Below, in pieces: positions 6,721 through 12,082 of a stretch of 12,082 nt of DNA. The position numbers and the translations under genes were made by a program. The stretch's first letter is position 1; each line of letters opens with the position of its first letter. The stretch is taken from positions 1 through 12,082 of the forward strand of contig JAQWQN010000179.1 in NCBI GenBank assembly GCA_029244465.1, in the 5' to 3' direction. Source of the DNA: Pseudomonadales bacterium (lineage in GTDB: Bacteria; Pseudomonadota; Gammaproteobacteria; Pseudomonadales; Azotimanducaceae). The notes beneath the pieces are model-generated. The model was given only the letters and a program-made list of their open reading frames with translations. It was not told where the DNA came from and ran no database searches.

Positions 6721-7134
6721 TCACAGCGCCTGCATAAACGATGCAGTTGCTTCAGCATACACAAACTCATCTTCGGCCCCAATGACCTTTCCTGCCATCA
6801 CGGTTAAGCGCCCTTTGCGCTTTTGACATCGCCCCTCCAAGATGACCTGAGTGTGTATCGGTAACTCAGCCCGATAGCGAATATCTGCTTTGGCGGTGAA
6901 GGCATGTTCGCCTTGTAGCCAGAGCCAATTCGCCATTACATCATCCAGCAAACTGAAAACGATGCCACCGTGCGTTACTTGAGCATAGCCCATATGCGTC
7001 TCGCCTGGGGTGAACTCGGCACGACAGACGCCATCTTCCAGTCGAAATTGAATATGTAGCCCGATTGGATTGCTTGGGCCACAGACAAAGCAGTGGTTAG
7101 CTTCCGAGCCCAATCCGGCAGTTCTTTTTTCCAC
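6721..7134 (-). CDS. PaaI-like hotdog-fold acyl-CoA thioesterase
   Basis: This 137-residue protein has the single hotdog domain of PaaI/4HBT thioesterases, which cleave acyl-CoA thioesters in the cytoplasm. An N-terminal CFVCGPSNPIGLHIQF (15-30) is typical of a common bacterial subgroup. The catalytic helix is HGGIVFSLLDDVMANW (55-70), in which D64 or D65 is the likely catalytic acid. The chosen start is GTG (7134-7132), supported by AGAAGGTGG just upstream, a strong ribosome-binding site at normal distance. It precedes the MAPEG gene by 31 bp and diverges from the NUDIX gene. The acyl substrate cannot be predicted. Confidence 0.9.
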   Translation of the reverse strand: MEKRTAGLGSEANHCFVCGPSNPIGLHIQFRLEDGVCRAEFTPGETHMGYAQVTHGGIVFSLLDDVMANWLWLQGEHAFTAKADIRYRAELPIHTQVILEGRCQKRKGRLTVMAGKVIGAEDEFVYAEATASFMQAL

Positions 7135-7155
7135 GCCACCTTCTTACCGATCTAT

Positions 7156-7169
7156 CACTGTTTTCAGTG
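7156..7169. promoter_or_regulatory. Small palindrome in the thioesterase/NUDIX divergent region
   Basis: CACTG-TTTT-CAGTG is a perfect inverted repeat with 5-bp arms in the 89-bp region shared by two divergent genes. It could be an operator half-site pair or an mRNA hairpin in the thioesterase leader. A TATGAT at 7192-7197 resembles a -10 box toward the NUDIX gene, but no matching -35 was found. Confidence 0.2.
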
Positions 7170-7223
7170 TCTCGTCGATTATCTAAACGCGGTATGATGC
7201 CTACTTTTTAACGAACCGGCATC

Positions 7224-7829
7224 TTGTTTACCTTAGACCACATCCGTTCAGTGATTTCAAATCACTCACATCAAGCAGTCACGCCCAAGGCGACAACCCG
7301 TCAGGCCGCCGTTGCGATCATCTTGCGACAAGCGAACACTGAGCTTGAAATGCTCTTTATCAAACGCGCCGATAAAGACGGCGATCCTTGGTCTGGTCAC
7401 ATGGCGTTCCCGGGGGGGCATAAAGACCCTGTAGACACTAGCCTAGAAGACGCTGCGCGGCGGGAAACCTCAGAGGAGATCGATCTAAATTTGAGCCATT
7501 CTCAATACCTAGGAGCTCTAGACCATCAGCATGCGCAACCACGCGGACGACGACTAGACATGTTGATTGCACCACATGTGTTTGTGATTGATGGCGACCC
7601 AACTTTCCATCCCAATCACGAAGTCGCAGAAGTCGTGTGGACAGCCGTCGGACCAATGGCTCGCAACGAAATCCATGACACGGAAACAAAACCTATGGCG
7701 GGCACACCGACGATTTTCAATGGTTACCGCCTAGAGAAAGGGCATTTCGTCTGGGGTCTGACCTACAGAATTCTAAAAACTTTCTTCACAACTCTAGACC
7801 CCGATTGGGTTGCGCCCAGAGAGCTGTAA
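7224..7829 (+). CDS. NUDIX hydrolase, CoA-pyrophosphatase (NudL) type
   Basis: This 201-residue protein carries a NUDIX signature at 64-88. The motif follows FPGG, with D71 in place of the usual Glu, one extra residue before RE (80-81), then SEE (83-85). This is the spacing of the CoA pyrophosphatase/UPF0035 subgroup, and SGHMAFPGG (57-65) also fits that group. Such enzymes hydrolyse CoA or related nucleotide diphosphate derivatives using Mg2+ or Mn2+. The final residue of the box is D87-L88 rather than G-U, a small deviation. The start is TTG at 7224, preceded by no clear ribosome-binding site. An in-frame TAA lies five codons upstream and the next option is GTG at 7251, so the true start is uncertain. 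It converges on the Hsp70 gene across 35 bp. Confidence 0.82.
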   Translation: MFTLDHIRSVISNHSHQAVTPKATTRQAAVAIILRQANTELEMLFIKRADKDGDPWSGHMAFPGGHKDPVDTSLEDAARRETSEEIDLNLSHSQYLGALDHQHAQPRGRRLDMLIAPHVFVIDGDPTFHPNHEVAEVVWTAVGPMARNEIHDTETKPMAGTPTIFNGYRLEKGHFVWGLTYRILKTFFTTLDPDWVAPREL

Positions 7830-7849
7830 GGACTGTCGTACTGAACTGA

Positions 7850-7863
7850 TCTTGCACTCAAGA
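7850..7863. terminator. Short hairpin between convergent NUDIX and Hsp70 genes
   Basis: TCTTG (7850-7854) and CAAGA (7859-7863) form a 5-bp stem with a 4-nt loop in the 35-bp gap between two convergent genes. No T-run follows in either direction. It is the only terminator-like structure in this gap and is weak. Confidence 0.22.
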
Positions 7864-7864
7864 G

Positions 7865-9268
7865 CTAGGTTCGCCAGGCGTGGAAATTCGCAACTGCCAA
7901 CCCGGCCGCCACACTGGTAAACGGATCGTGCTCAACGACTTTCCCTGGGAAACGTTCATCGAGTAACCGCTTAACCGCCGGGATGAGGCTCGACCCGCCC
8001 GTGCGTAACACGATGTCGATGTCCTCTAATCGCAGCCCAGCTTTGGCTACGGTCTCATCAACTACTTGCTCCGTTCTGGCTAGCGGGTCAGCAATCAGCG
8101 CTTCAAACTCAGTTCGTCGCAGAGGAATCTCAACATCAATTTCCGGGATATCCAGGCTGGCGGTGTCGCTGATAGAAAGCGCCGCTTTGAACTCTTTTAT
8201 TTTTGCAAAGAGCAAGTAACTTAAGTTGTGTTTGATGACTTCTCGTAATCGCTCAAACTGGCGCTTATTCGGTCCACCCGCATCGATACACGCCATCACA
8301 GGGGTTGTGTATTTATTCTGATTGAGTGTGTAGGTAATCGCCCAGTTAGTCAGCAAGTCTTCAAATTCGTCAAAGGGAAATTGCGTCTCGATCACCTCTC
8401 GATCAAAACCACGTCGGCGCCAAACCGCACCCTTGCCTAAACGCGGAAACAAAAGCTCTCTATACAAAAGCTGATCGATATGATCGCCACCCAAACCAAT
8501 ACCATTGGTACTCACTACAGTGAACTGAGTATCCGCAGTCGCTGCTCGTTTAAGTACACACAGATCCAAAGTACCCCCGCCGAAATCTACCGTGAGTAGA
8601 TATTGTCCAGCCGCACCTTGATTTTCGTGGACGAAGCTTGCCGCGGCGGCAATAGGCTCGGGGTAAAAAAATTGATTCGACACACCTGCATACTTATAAG
8701 CCTCTCCTAATCGAGAGAGCGCAAGATCATTACGGTAAGTATCCCTACCTTCAAAATTCACAGGGTGTCCGATGTGAGCCGTTGCAAATTTGCCAATCTT
8801 CGCTTCAGTTGCTTTGCGCATGCGCAATAGCAATGGCGTAATCAGCGCGACGAGCCGGAAAGGTTGGTCGAATACCATGAGCCGACGAACATGCTGGTCC
8901 CCTAGGAGGCGCTTGGTGCCGCGAAAAAGCCGCCCTTGCAGACCACTGTCTGTAACCGCTGCGCCATAAATTTTTTGCGTGGCAGCCTCAACGGCTGCAG
9001 GTTCATCCCCGCCGCCGTTGTCGACAAAGTGAGATTCTTCACCGACCACTTCCGGTACTAATTCTACCGTTCGGCCCGTGTTGTCCGCGATGTACTGATC
9101 GATTGCGACCTGACCTGTTTTCGCCTGCAATTCCTGATCGATATAAGTTGCAGAGGGCATAATCTCGTCATCGGCCTCAAGCTGAATCAGCTGCAGAGAC
9201 TCTCCATCAAATATCGCACAAGCCGAGTTCGACGTGCCGAAGTCTATGCCAACACCGAGCCTACTCAC
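7865..9268 (-). CDS. YegD-like Hsp70-family ATPase without substrate-binding domain
   Basis: This 467-residue protein has the actin-like ATPase fold of Hsp70 but stops where DnaK would continue into its peptide-binding domain, as does Escherichia coli YegD. The phosphate-1 loop is GVGIDFGTSNSACAIF (5-20). The connect region is YPEPIAAAA (202-210), phosphate-2 is VDFGGGTLDLCVL (227-239), and the adenosine motif is RTGGSSLIPAVKRLL (412-426). It probably binds and hydrolyses ATP; its client or partner is unknown. The start is GTG, overlapping the stop of the upstream CoA-transferase gene by four bases (GTGA), so translation is probably coupled and the two form an operon. Confidence 0.9.
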   Translation of the reverse strand: MSRLGVGIDFGTSNSACAIFDGESLQLIQLEADDEIMPSATYIDQELQAKTGQVAIDQYIADNTGRTVELVPEVVGEESHFVDNGGGDEPAAVEAATQKIYGAAVTDSGLQGRLFRGTKRLLGDQHVRRLMVFDQPFRLVALITPLLLRMRKATEAKIGKFATAHIGHPVNFEGRDTYRNDLALSRLGEAYKYAGVSNQFFYPEPIAAAASFVHENQGAAGQYLLTVDFGGGTLDLCVLKRAATADTQFTVVSTNGIGLGGDHIDQLLYRELLFPRLGKGAVWRRRGFDREVIETQFPFDEFEDLLTNWAITYTLNQNKYTTPVMACIDAGGPNKRQFERLREVIKHNLSYLLFAKIKEFKAALSISDTASLDIPEIDVEIPLRRTEFEALIADPLARTEQVVDETVAKAGLRLEDIDIVLRTGGSSLIPAVKRLLDERFPGKVVEHDPFTSVAAGLAVANFHAWRT

Positions 9269-10443
9269 TTTTCTATCTCGCCCCTGTCCTTGCTTTGTGA
9301 TGTCACCAGAACACTGGCATAGTTTTCAATTTCTGCAGCCGAAAGTTGCAGCCAAGCGGACAAGACCGATTCGTTATGTTCGCCAAGATGCGGGGCACCA
9401 CCCTGCACCTTCGCTTGGCTATGCCGAAATCGGTAGGGCGACTGCGGGATTTTTCGAGAGCCACCAGCGCGATCATCAACCTCTGTAATCGACCCTCGAG
9501 CTCGTACGCTCTCAAGATTCTGTGCCTCGGCAGCCGTACGTACATCGCCCCAAGCCACATTCATTCGGTCAAGCGCGGCAACCACTTCGTCTCTGGTTGT
9601 ACAGGTTTCATTAAAGAAGCGTTTGGCGACATTCCTGCGAGCTGCGATTTTCTCCTCTAAAGACGCTTCACCCGAAAGACCATCCTTGAGGCCACAAATC
9701 GAGCTCAACTGGTGCCAGATGAAACGAAAGTCGCCTGCCAGCATCAACGACCCACCGGCCGTTTCATGTACCTCGTTCGGTGCGGGGCGCCCCCGCGTTT
9801 CAAACGCATAGTGCATCCCGTCGTTGGTCACCATGGTTGCATCAACCATCGCGAGATCGATGTGATCACCCTGACCCGTTTGCTCGCGCGCATAAAGTGC
9901 CGACAGCAGACCAACCAAACCGTGCAGAGACGCATTTGTATCCGCCACAGACAAGCCAAGATCCGCTGGAAAGGCCCTAGAAATTTCCGCCTGGCGTTCA
10001 ACCAGGCCGGTTTCAGCGTGGACAATTGGTGCGTAGGCCGCCCGTCCGCTGTCCGGATTACCAGCGCCGAACCCCGAGATCGACAGCATAATCAGTCGCG
10101 GGTTAAGCGCGGCCAGCGTATCGTAATCAAGTCCGAGCCGACCCATGACGTCGGGTCGAAAATTTTCGATTAAAACGTCAGCTTTCGCGACCAGCGCTTT
10201 GACCAACTCAGTTCCTCGCGGCTGACCAAGATCAACAGAAATATTCTTTTTACCCGCGTTCTGCTGATGATAATACCCTGCAATGCCCGCAACTTTACGC
10301 CCCCATAAGCGAGTCACATCACCTTCCGGTGGTTCGAGTTTCACAACTTCAGCGCCTAAATCGGACATCATCCGACCTGCAAATGGTCCTGCTAAGACGC
10401 GTGACATGTCCAACACACGTATTCCTGCTAAAGGAAACCCCAT
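9265..10443 (-). CDS. Family III (CaiB/BaiF) CoA-transferase
   Basis: This 392-residue protein belongs to the CaiB/BaiF (formyl-CoA transferase) family, which moves CoA between carboxylic acids through an aspartyl-CoA thioester. The N-terminus PLAGIRVLDMSRVLAGPFAG (4-23) and the block DLGAEVVKLEPPEGD (28-42) are signature segments. NISVDL, LIENFRPDVMGRLGLDY and LSISGFG follow in the normal order. The catalytic aspartate is probably D168 in LSVADTNAS, equivalent to D169 of Oxalobacter Frc. Length is normal. The ATG start has a GGGGG stretch six bases upstream and lies two bases after a 12-codon leader ORF. It is the first full gene of an operon with the YegD-like ATPase. The acid substrate is unknown; carnitine-, bile-acid- or dicarboxylate-type activities are all seen in the family. 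Confidence 0.92.
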   Translation of the reverse strand: MGFPLAGIRVLDMSRVLAGPFAGRMMSDLGAEVVKLEPPEGDVTRLWGRKVAGIAGYYHQQNAGKKNISVDLGQPRGTELVKALVAKADVLIENFRPDVMGRLGLDYDTLAALNPRLIMLSISGFGAGNPDSGRAAYAPIVHAETGLVERQAEISRAFPADLGLSVADTNASLHGLVGLLSALYAREQTGQGDHIDLAMVDATMVTNDGMHYAFETRGRPAPNEVHETAGGSLMLAGDFRFIWHQLSSICGLKDGLSGEASLEEKIAARRNVAKRFFNETCTTRDEVVAALDRMNVAWGDVRTAAEAQNLESVRARGSITEVDDRAGGSRKIPQSPYRFRHSQAKVQGGAPHLGEHNESVLSAWLQLSAAEIENYASVLVTSQSKDRGEIEK

Positions 10444-10445
10444 AC

Positions 10446-10484
10446 CTACCCCCGATACTGAAAGTTCTTGCTGTACTCCGGCAT
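10446..10484 (-). CDS. 12-codon leader ORF directly upstream of the CoA-transferase
   Basis: ATG at 10484-10482 opens a 12-codon frame encoding MPEYSKNFQYRG, ending in TAG at 10448-10446, two bases before the CoA-transferase ATG. AAGGGGG (10498-10492) sits seven bases upstream of its ATG, an excellent ribosome-binding site that is better than the one for the enzyme itself. Such an arrangement would let ribosomes terminate and reinitiate on the CoA-transferase. The peptide is unrecognised and may be an attenuator-type or coupling leader, or chance. Confidence 0.35.
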   Translation of the reverse strand: MPEYSKNFQYRG

Positions 10485-10696
10485 TTCAATGCCCCCTTCA
10501 AATCTATGGTCACAACCCCATCTTCGCAAACTGGCGTGACATTGACCAAATAAGCCAACCGACCAATAGGGTAACCGCCCATGGCAGCCTCGGCGTACCA
10601 CCACCGCCGCAGAACGAATGTCGCCGCCCCACAATCCTGACTGTCCTCAACAGCACAGGCGGACGAACCTGATTGTCGCAAATACGGCTTGCAGCG

Positions 10697-10748
10697 CTCT
10701 CTTCTCCTCCCCCCTTCTCTCCTCCTTCTTCTCTCCTCCTTCTTCTCT
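10697..10748. repeat. 52-nt uninterrupted pyrimidine tract with 14-bp tandem repeat
   Basis: All 52 bases on the plus strand are C or T. Within it the unit CTCTCCTCCTTCTT occurs twice in tandem (10717-10730 and 10731-10744), followed by another CTCT. The minus strand is therefore pure purine and carries several AAGGAGGAG-like anti-Shine-Dalgarno matches. Homopurine-homopyrimidine tracts with such symmetry can form triplex (H-DNA) and can change repeat number by slippage. The tract lies about 255 bases upstream of the CoA-transferase start, probably within its leader or promoter. Confidence 0.85.
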
Positions 10749-10761
10749 GCTCTAACTGCGT

Positions 10762-10826
10762 GCCGCGTTGAAGCGGCTCTCGCTGCAGCGAGTTGATAGG
10801 ATCGCACACTACGTTTTGCTTTTTTT
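10762..10826 (+). other. Two adjacent hairpins and downstream T-rich stretch
   Basis: GCCGC (10762-10766) and GCGGC (10773-10777) form a stem with a 6-nt loop. One base later CTCGCTGCAGCGAG (10779-10792) is a perfect 14-bp palindrome. A T-rich stretch TTTTGCTTTTTTT lies at 10814-10826 on the plus strand, too far (about 20 bases) for a standard intrinsic terminator. The palindrome could be a regulator binding site for either divergent gene. Confidence 0.4.
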
Positions 10827-10898
10827 AAGGGGGCAGGGAGTGTATACAGAAGAATCGCAGACCAAAAGAGTCAGAGGCACCTCCGAGCGTAAATAGCA

Positions 10899-11093
10899 AT
10901 GCCCGAGCCAACCGACCTAGATAAATTCAGACAATCTCGACGAAAAAAGCGTGGTCAGGAGACGACCATGTGCGGGAGGGGTTTTCACAAATGGGAGGAC
11001 GAGCCGCGCAAGCAATTTGACGTCAAACAAGGCCTCCTCATCAGTGAGCAAGTGTGCAAACGGTGCGGTAAACGCCGAACCCGGCGTTCATGA
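10899..11093 (+). CDS. Small zinc-ribbon-like hypothetical protein
   Basis: This 64-residue, highly basic protein has a potential metal-binding set: C25 and H30 in MCGRGFHKWE (24-33) and a C53-x2-C56 knuckle in VCKRCGKRR. Between them lies an FDVKQGLLISE segment typical of a beta hairpin. The N-terminus (MPEPTDLDKFRQSRRKKRG) is a charged helix. The layout suggests a one-domain zinc ribbon or treble clef that could contact RNA, DNA or ribosomes. I recall similar uncharacterised short proteins in gammaproteobacteria but no function. The ATG lacks a clear ribosome-binding site. The gene converges on msrA with an 11-bp gap. Confidence 0.75.
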   Translation: MPEPTDLDKFRQSRRKKRGQETTMCGRGFHKWEDEPRKQFDVKQGLLISEQVCKRCGKRRTRRS

Positions 11094-11104
11094 GCACAAA
11101 ATAA

Positions 11105-11761
11105 TTAGCTGACCAGCGTCACCAACGGTTTCATATCGCAGCCAACACCGGTACCACCCAACCCACAATAACCATTTGGCACCTTAGCTAAATATTGCTG
11201 ATGGTAATGCTCGGCGTAAAAGAACGTCGGGGCCGGCGCAATCTCAGTCGTAATCTGCCCGTAGCCTGCGGCGATCAATGCCTCTTGATATCGTTTCTCA
11301 GACGCTAGCGCGAGCTCCAGGTGGGCATCGGAGTAGGTATAAATCACTGATCTGTACTGCGTCCCCATATCATTGCCTTGGCGCATACCCTGGGTCGGAT
11401 CATGCCCTTCCCAAAATAACTGCAATATGTCCGCAAAGGTAATCACCATAGGATCAAAAACGACGAGGACAGCCTCAGTATGACCGGTATGGCCGCTACA
11501 AACTTCTTCATAGGTTGGATTTGGCGTAATACCACCCGAGTAGCCTACCGCGGTTGTGTATACGCCCTCCGCTTGCCAATAGCGGCGCTCCGCCCCCCAA
11601 AAACATCCCAGAGCCACTTGGGCCTGTTCAAAGTGAGCCGGGAATGGCGGCTGTAAAGGCTGGCCATTGACGAAATGTACCGGTGGTACTGGAATTTTTT
11701 CCGCACGACCCGGTAGCGCAGTTTCGGCGGTTGGTAGTTCTAAAGGGGCACCCCAAGCCAT
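11105..11761 (-). CDS. msrA: Peptide-methionine (S)-S-oxide reductase MsrA
   Basis: MsrA reduces methionine-S-sulfoxide in proteins and free methionine, using thioredoxin, and repairs oxidative damage in the cytoplasm. The catalytic motif GCFWGAERRYW contains C53 (numbering from the chosen start). EVCSGHTGHTEAV, QLFWEGHDPTQGMRQGNDMG, GTQYRS and AEHYHQQYL follow, all family signatures. Two recycling cysteines, C199 and C208, lie in GYCGLGGTGVGC. This and the ALPGR N-terminal region match the Escherichia coli-type enzyme of about 212 residues. The ATG at 11761-11759 is preferred because GAGGA sits about six bases upstream and the resulting 218 residues fit the family. An upstream in-frame ATG at 11800 would add 13 residues but has only a weak site. 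It diverges from the secreted-protein gene. Confidence 0.95.
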   Translation of the reverse strand: MAWGAPLELPTAETALPGRAEKIPVPPVHFVNGQPLQPPFPAHFEQAQVALGCFWGAERRYWQAEGVYTTAVGYSGGITPNPTYEEVCSGHTGHTEAVLVVFDPMVITFADILQLFWEGHDPTQGMRQGNDMGTQYRSVIYTYSDAHLELALASEKRYQEALIAAGYGQITTEIAPAPTFFYAEHYHQQYLAKVPNGYCGLGGTGVGCDMKPLVTLVS

Positions 11762-11776
11762 CGCAAGTCCTCGTAT

Positions 11777-11791
11777 TCGACAAACCGTCGA
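11777..11791. promoter_or_regulatory. Small inverted repeat upstream of msrA
   Basis: TCGAC (11777-11781) and GTCGA (11787-11791) are perfect 5-bp arms around AAACC. They lie 16 bases before the preferred msrA ATG in the region shared with the divergent secreted-protein gene. It could be an operator or a leader hairpin that covers the region upstream of the msrA ribosome-binding site. It is too short to be certain. Confidence 0.2.
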
Positions 11792-11822
11792 GTTTAGCAT
11801 TTCTTCTGCTCACGTTGGATGC

Positions 11823-11828
11823 TATAAC
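11823..11828 (+). promoter_or_regulatory. Possible -10 box very close to the secreted-protein start
   Basis: TATAAC matches five of six -10 consensus bases and ends seven bases before the ATG at 11835, so a transcript from it would be nearly leaderless. No good -35 is present at 16-18 bp upstream, and no ribosome-binding site is visible before the ATG. The box may be coincidental. Confidence 0.25.
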
Positions 11829-11834
11829 GGCGCT

Positions 11835-12082
11835 ATGCAACACATTTTTACCGCTCTAGTTTGGGCTACCGTCGGTTTACTTAGTTTCACTACGATCCCA
11901 GTAGCACACGGCGAACTGCTCGACCCAGTCGTTGAACGCCAACAATTTCTCACGTCGGATAACTATTCGGCGGATCTAAAGCGCCTTTTAGAACTTGAGC
12001 AACAGGCGCTTGCTCTCATCGAAGACGAGCCGTTAAAGCTTGGCAGTATCGGCGCTGCCATACTGGAAATCTATCCCGCTAG
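11835..12082 (+). CDS. N-terminal part of a predicted secreted/periplasmic protein (runs off window)
   Basis: An open frame of 82 codons begins at ATG 11835 and is uninterrupted to the window edge. Residues 4-24 are hydrophobic and end in VAHG-EL, consistent with a Sec signal peptide cleaved after G26 (A-x-G). The n-region is unusual in having no Lys or Arg, only a His at position 3. The mature start is helical and acidic/glutamine-rich (RLLELEQQALALIEDEP near 55-71), suggesting a helical-bundle or coiled-coil periplasmic protein. No family can be assigned from this fragment. It diverges from msrA, so a shared control region is possible. Confidence 0.65.
   Translation, partial: MQHIFTALVWATVGLLSFTTIPVAHGELLDPVVERQQFLTSDNYSADLKRLLELEQQALALIEDEPLKLGSIGAAILEIYPA

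Larger units (their letters stand above)
10444..10898. other. 455-bp regulatory gap between CoA-transferase operon and small zinc-ribbon gene
   Basis: This divergent region must hold promoters for both sides, but no convincing pair of -35/-10 boxes was found. It holds the 12-codon leader ORF (10446-10484), a 52-nt pyrimidine run (10697-10748), two adjacent hairpins (10762-10792) and a T-rich stretch (10814-10826). On the minus strand, the frame with an ATG at 10582-10580 reads GGYPIGRLAYLVNVTPVCED and looks somewhat protein-like, but it has no family match and runs through the CoA-transferase start in another frame. A minus-strand frame covering 10349-10807 is open mainly because the purine tract encodes E/R/K repeats, so it is not called as a gene. 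Confidence 0.5.

Noticed and set aside
9712..10173. 153-codon plus-strand open frame
   Set aside because: It lies wholly antisense to the well-supported CoA-transferase gene and its translation shows no family features.
10717..10748. CRISPR-like tandem repeats
   Set aside because: The two repeat copies are directly adjacent, without spacers, and are low-complexity pyrimidine sequence; no cas genes are nearby.
10349..10807. 152-codon minus-strand frame upstream of the CoA-transferase
   Set aside because: It overlaps the start of the CoA-transferase in another frame. Much of its length is an E/R/K-rich translation of the purine tract, and no domain is visible. A short part (near 10490-10582) looks slightly protein-like but is not enough for a call.

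Overview
The window looks like a chromosomal segment of a free-living, probably marine, gammaproteobacterium. This is inferred from an Escherichia-type MsrA, a YegD-like Hsp70, a MAPEG protein, moderate GC content and densely packed short operons. The enzyme mix suggests a lipid- or xenobiotic-degrading heterotroph: family III CoA-transferase, hotdog thioesterase, F420/LLM-type oxidoreductase and epoxide hydrolase. No rRNA, tRNA, CRISPR array, transposase or integrase was seen. The species cannot be named from the sequence.

Left region (1-5217, all minus strand, read from high to low coordinates): an LLM-class oxidoreductase, an EamA/DMT transporter, a CmcJ/NvfI-family iron oxygenase and a SAM-dependent methyltransferase with a winged-helix N-terminus. 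A 159-bp leader with two overlapping mini-ORFs precedes the transporter. A 557-bp gap separates oxygenase from methyltransferase and holds a 48-codon gene-like open frame without a normal start. The oxygenase, methyltransferase and exporter could form a small tailoring set for one small molecule, but this is inference only.

Middle region (5218-7829): a soluble epoxide hydrolase on the plus strand diverges from the LLM gene, with a plausible sigma70 promoter between them. It converges on a MAPEG membrane protein, which follows a PaaI-like thioesterase on the minus strand. The thioesterase diverges from a NUDIX hydrolase of the CoA-pyrophosphatase type.

Right region (7865-12082): a family III CoA-transferase and a YegD-like Hsp70 overlap by 4 bp (GTGA) on the minus strand. 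Their 455-bp upstream region holds a 52-nt uninterrupted pyrimidine run with a 14-bp tandem repeat, two adjacent hairpins and a 12-codon leader ORF with a strong ribosome-binding site. Then come a tiny zinc-ribbon-like protein (plus), msrA (minus), and the start of a secreted protein (plus) that runs off the window.

No unmistakable new multi-gene system is visible. The best leads are the oxygenase/methyltransferase/exporter set, the CoA-transferase/Hsp70 coupling, the purine/pyrimidine tract, and the short leader ORFs in front of two genes.
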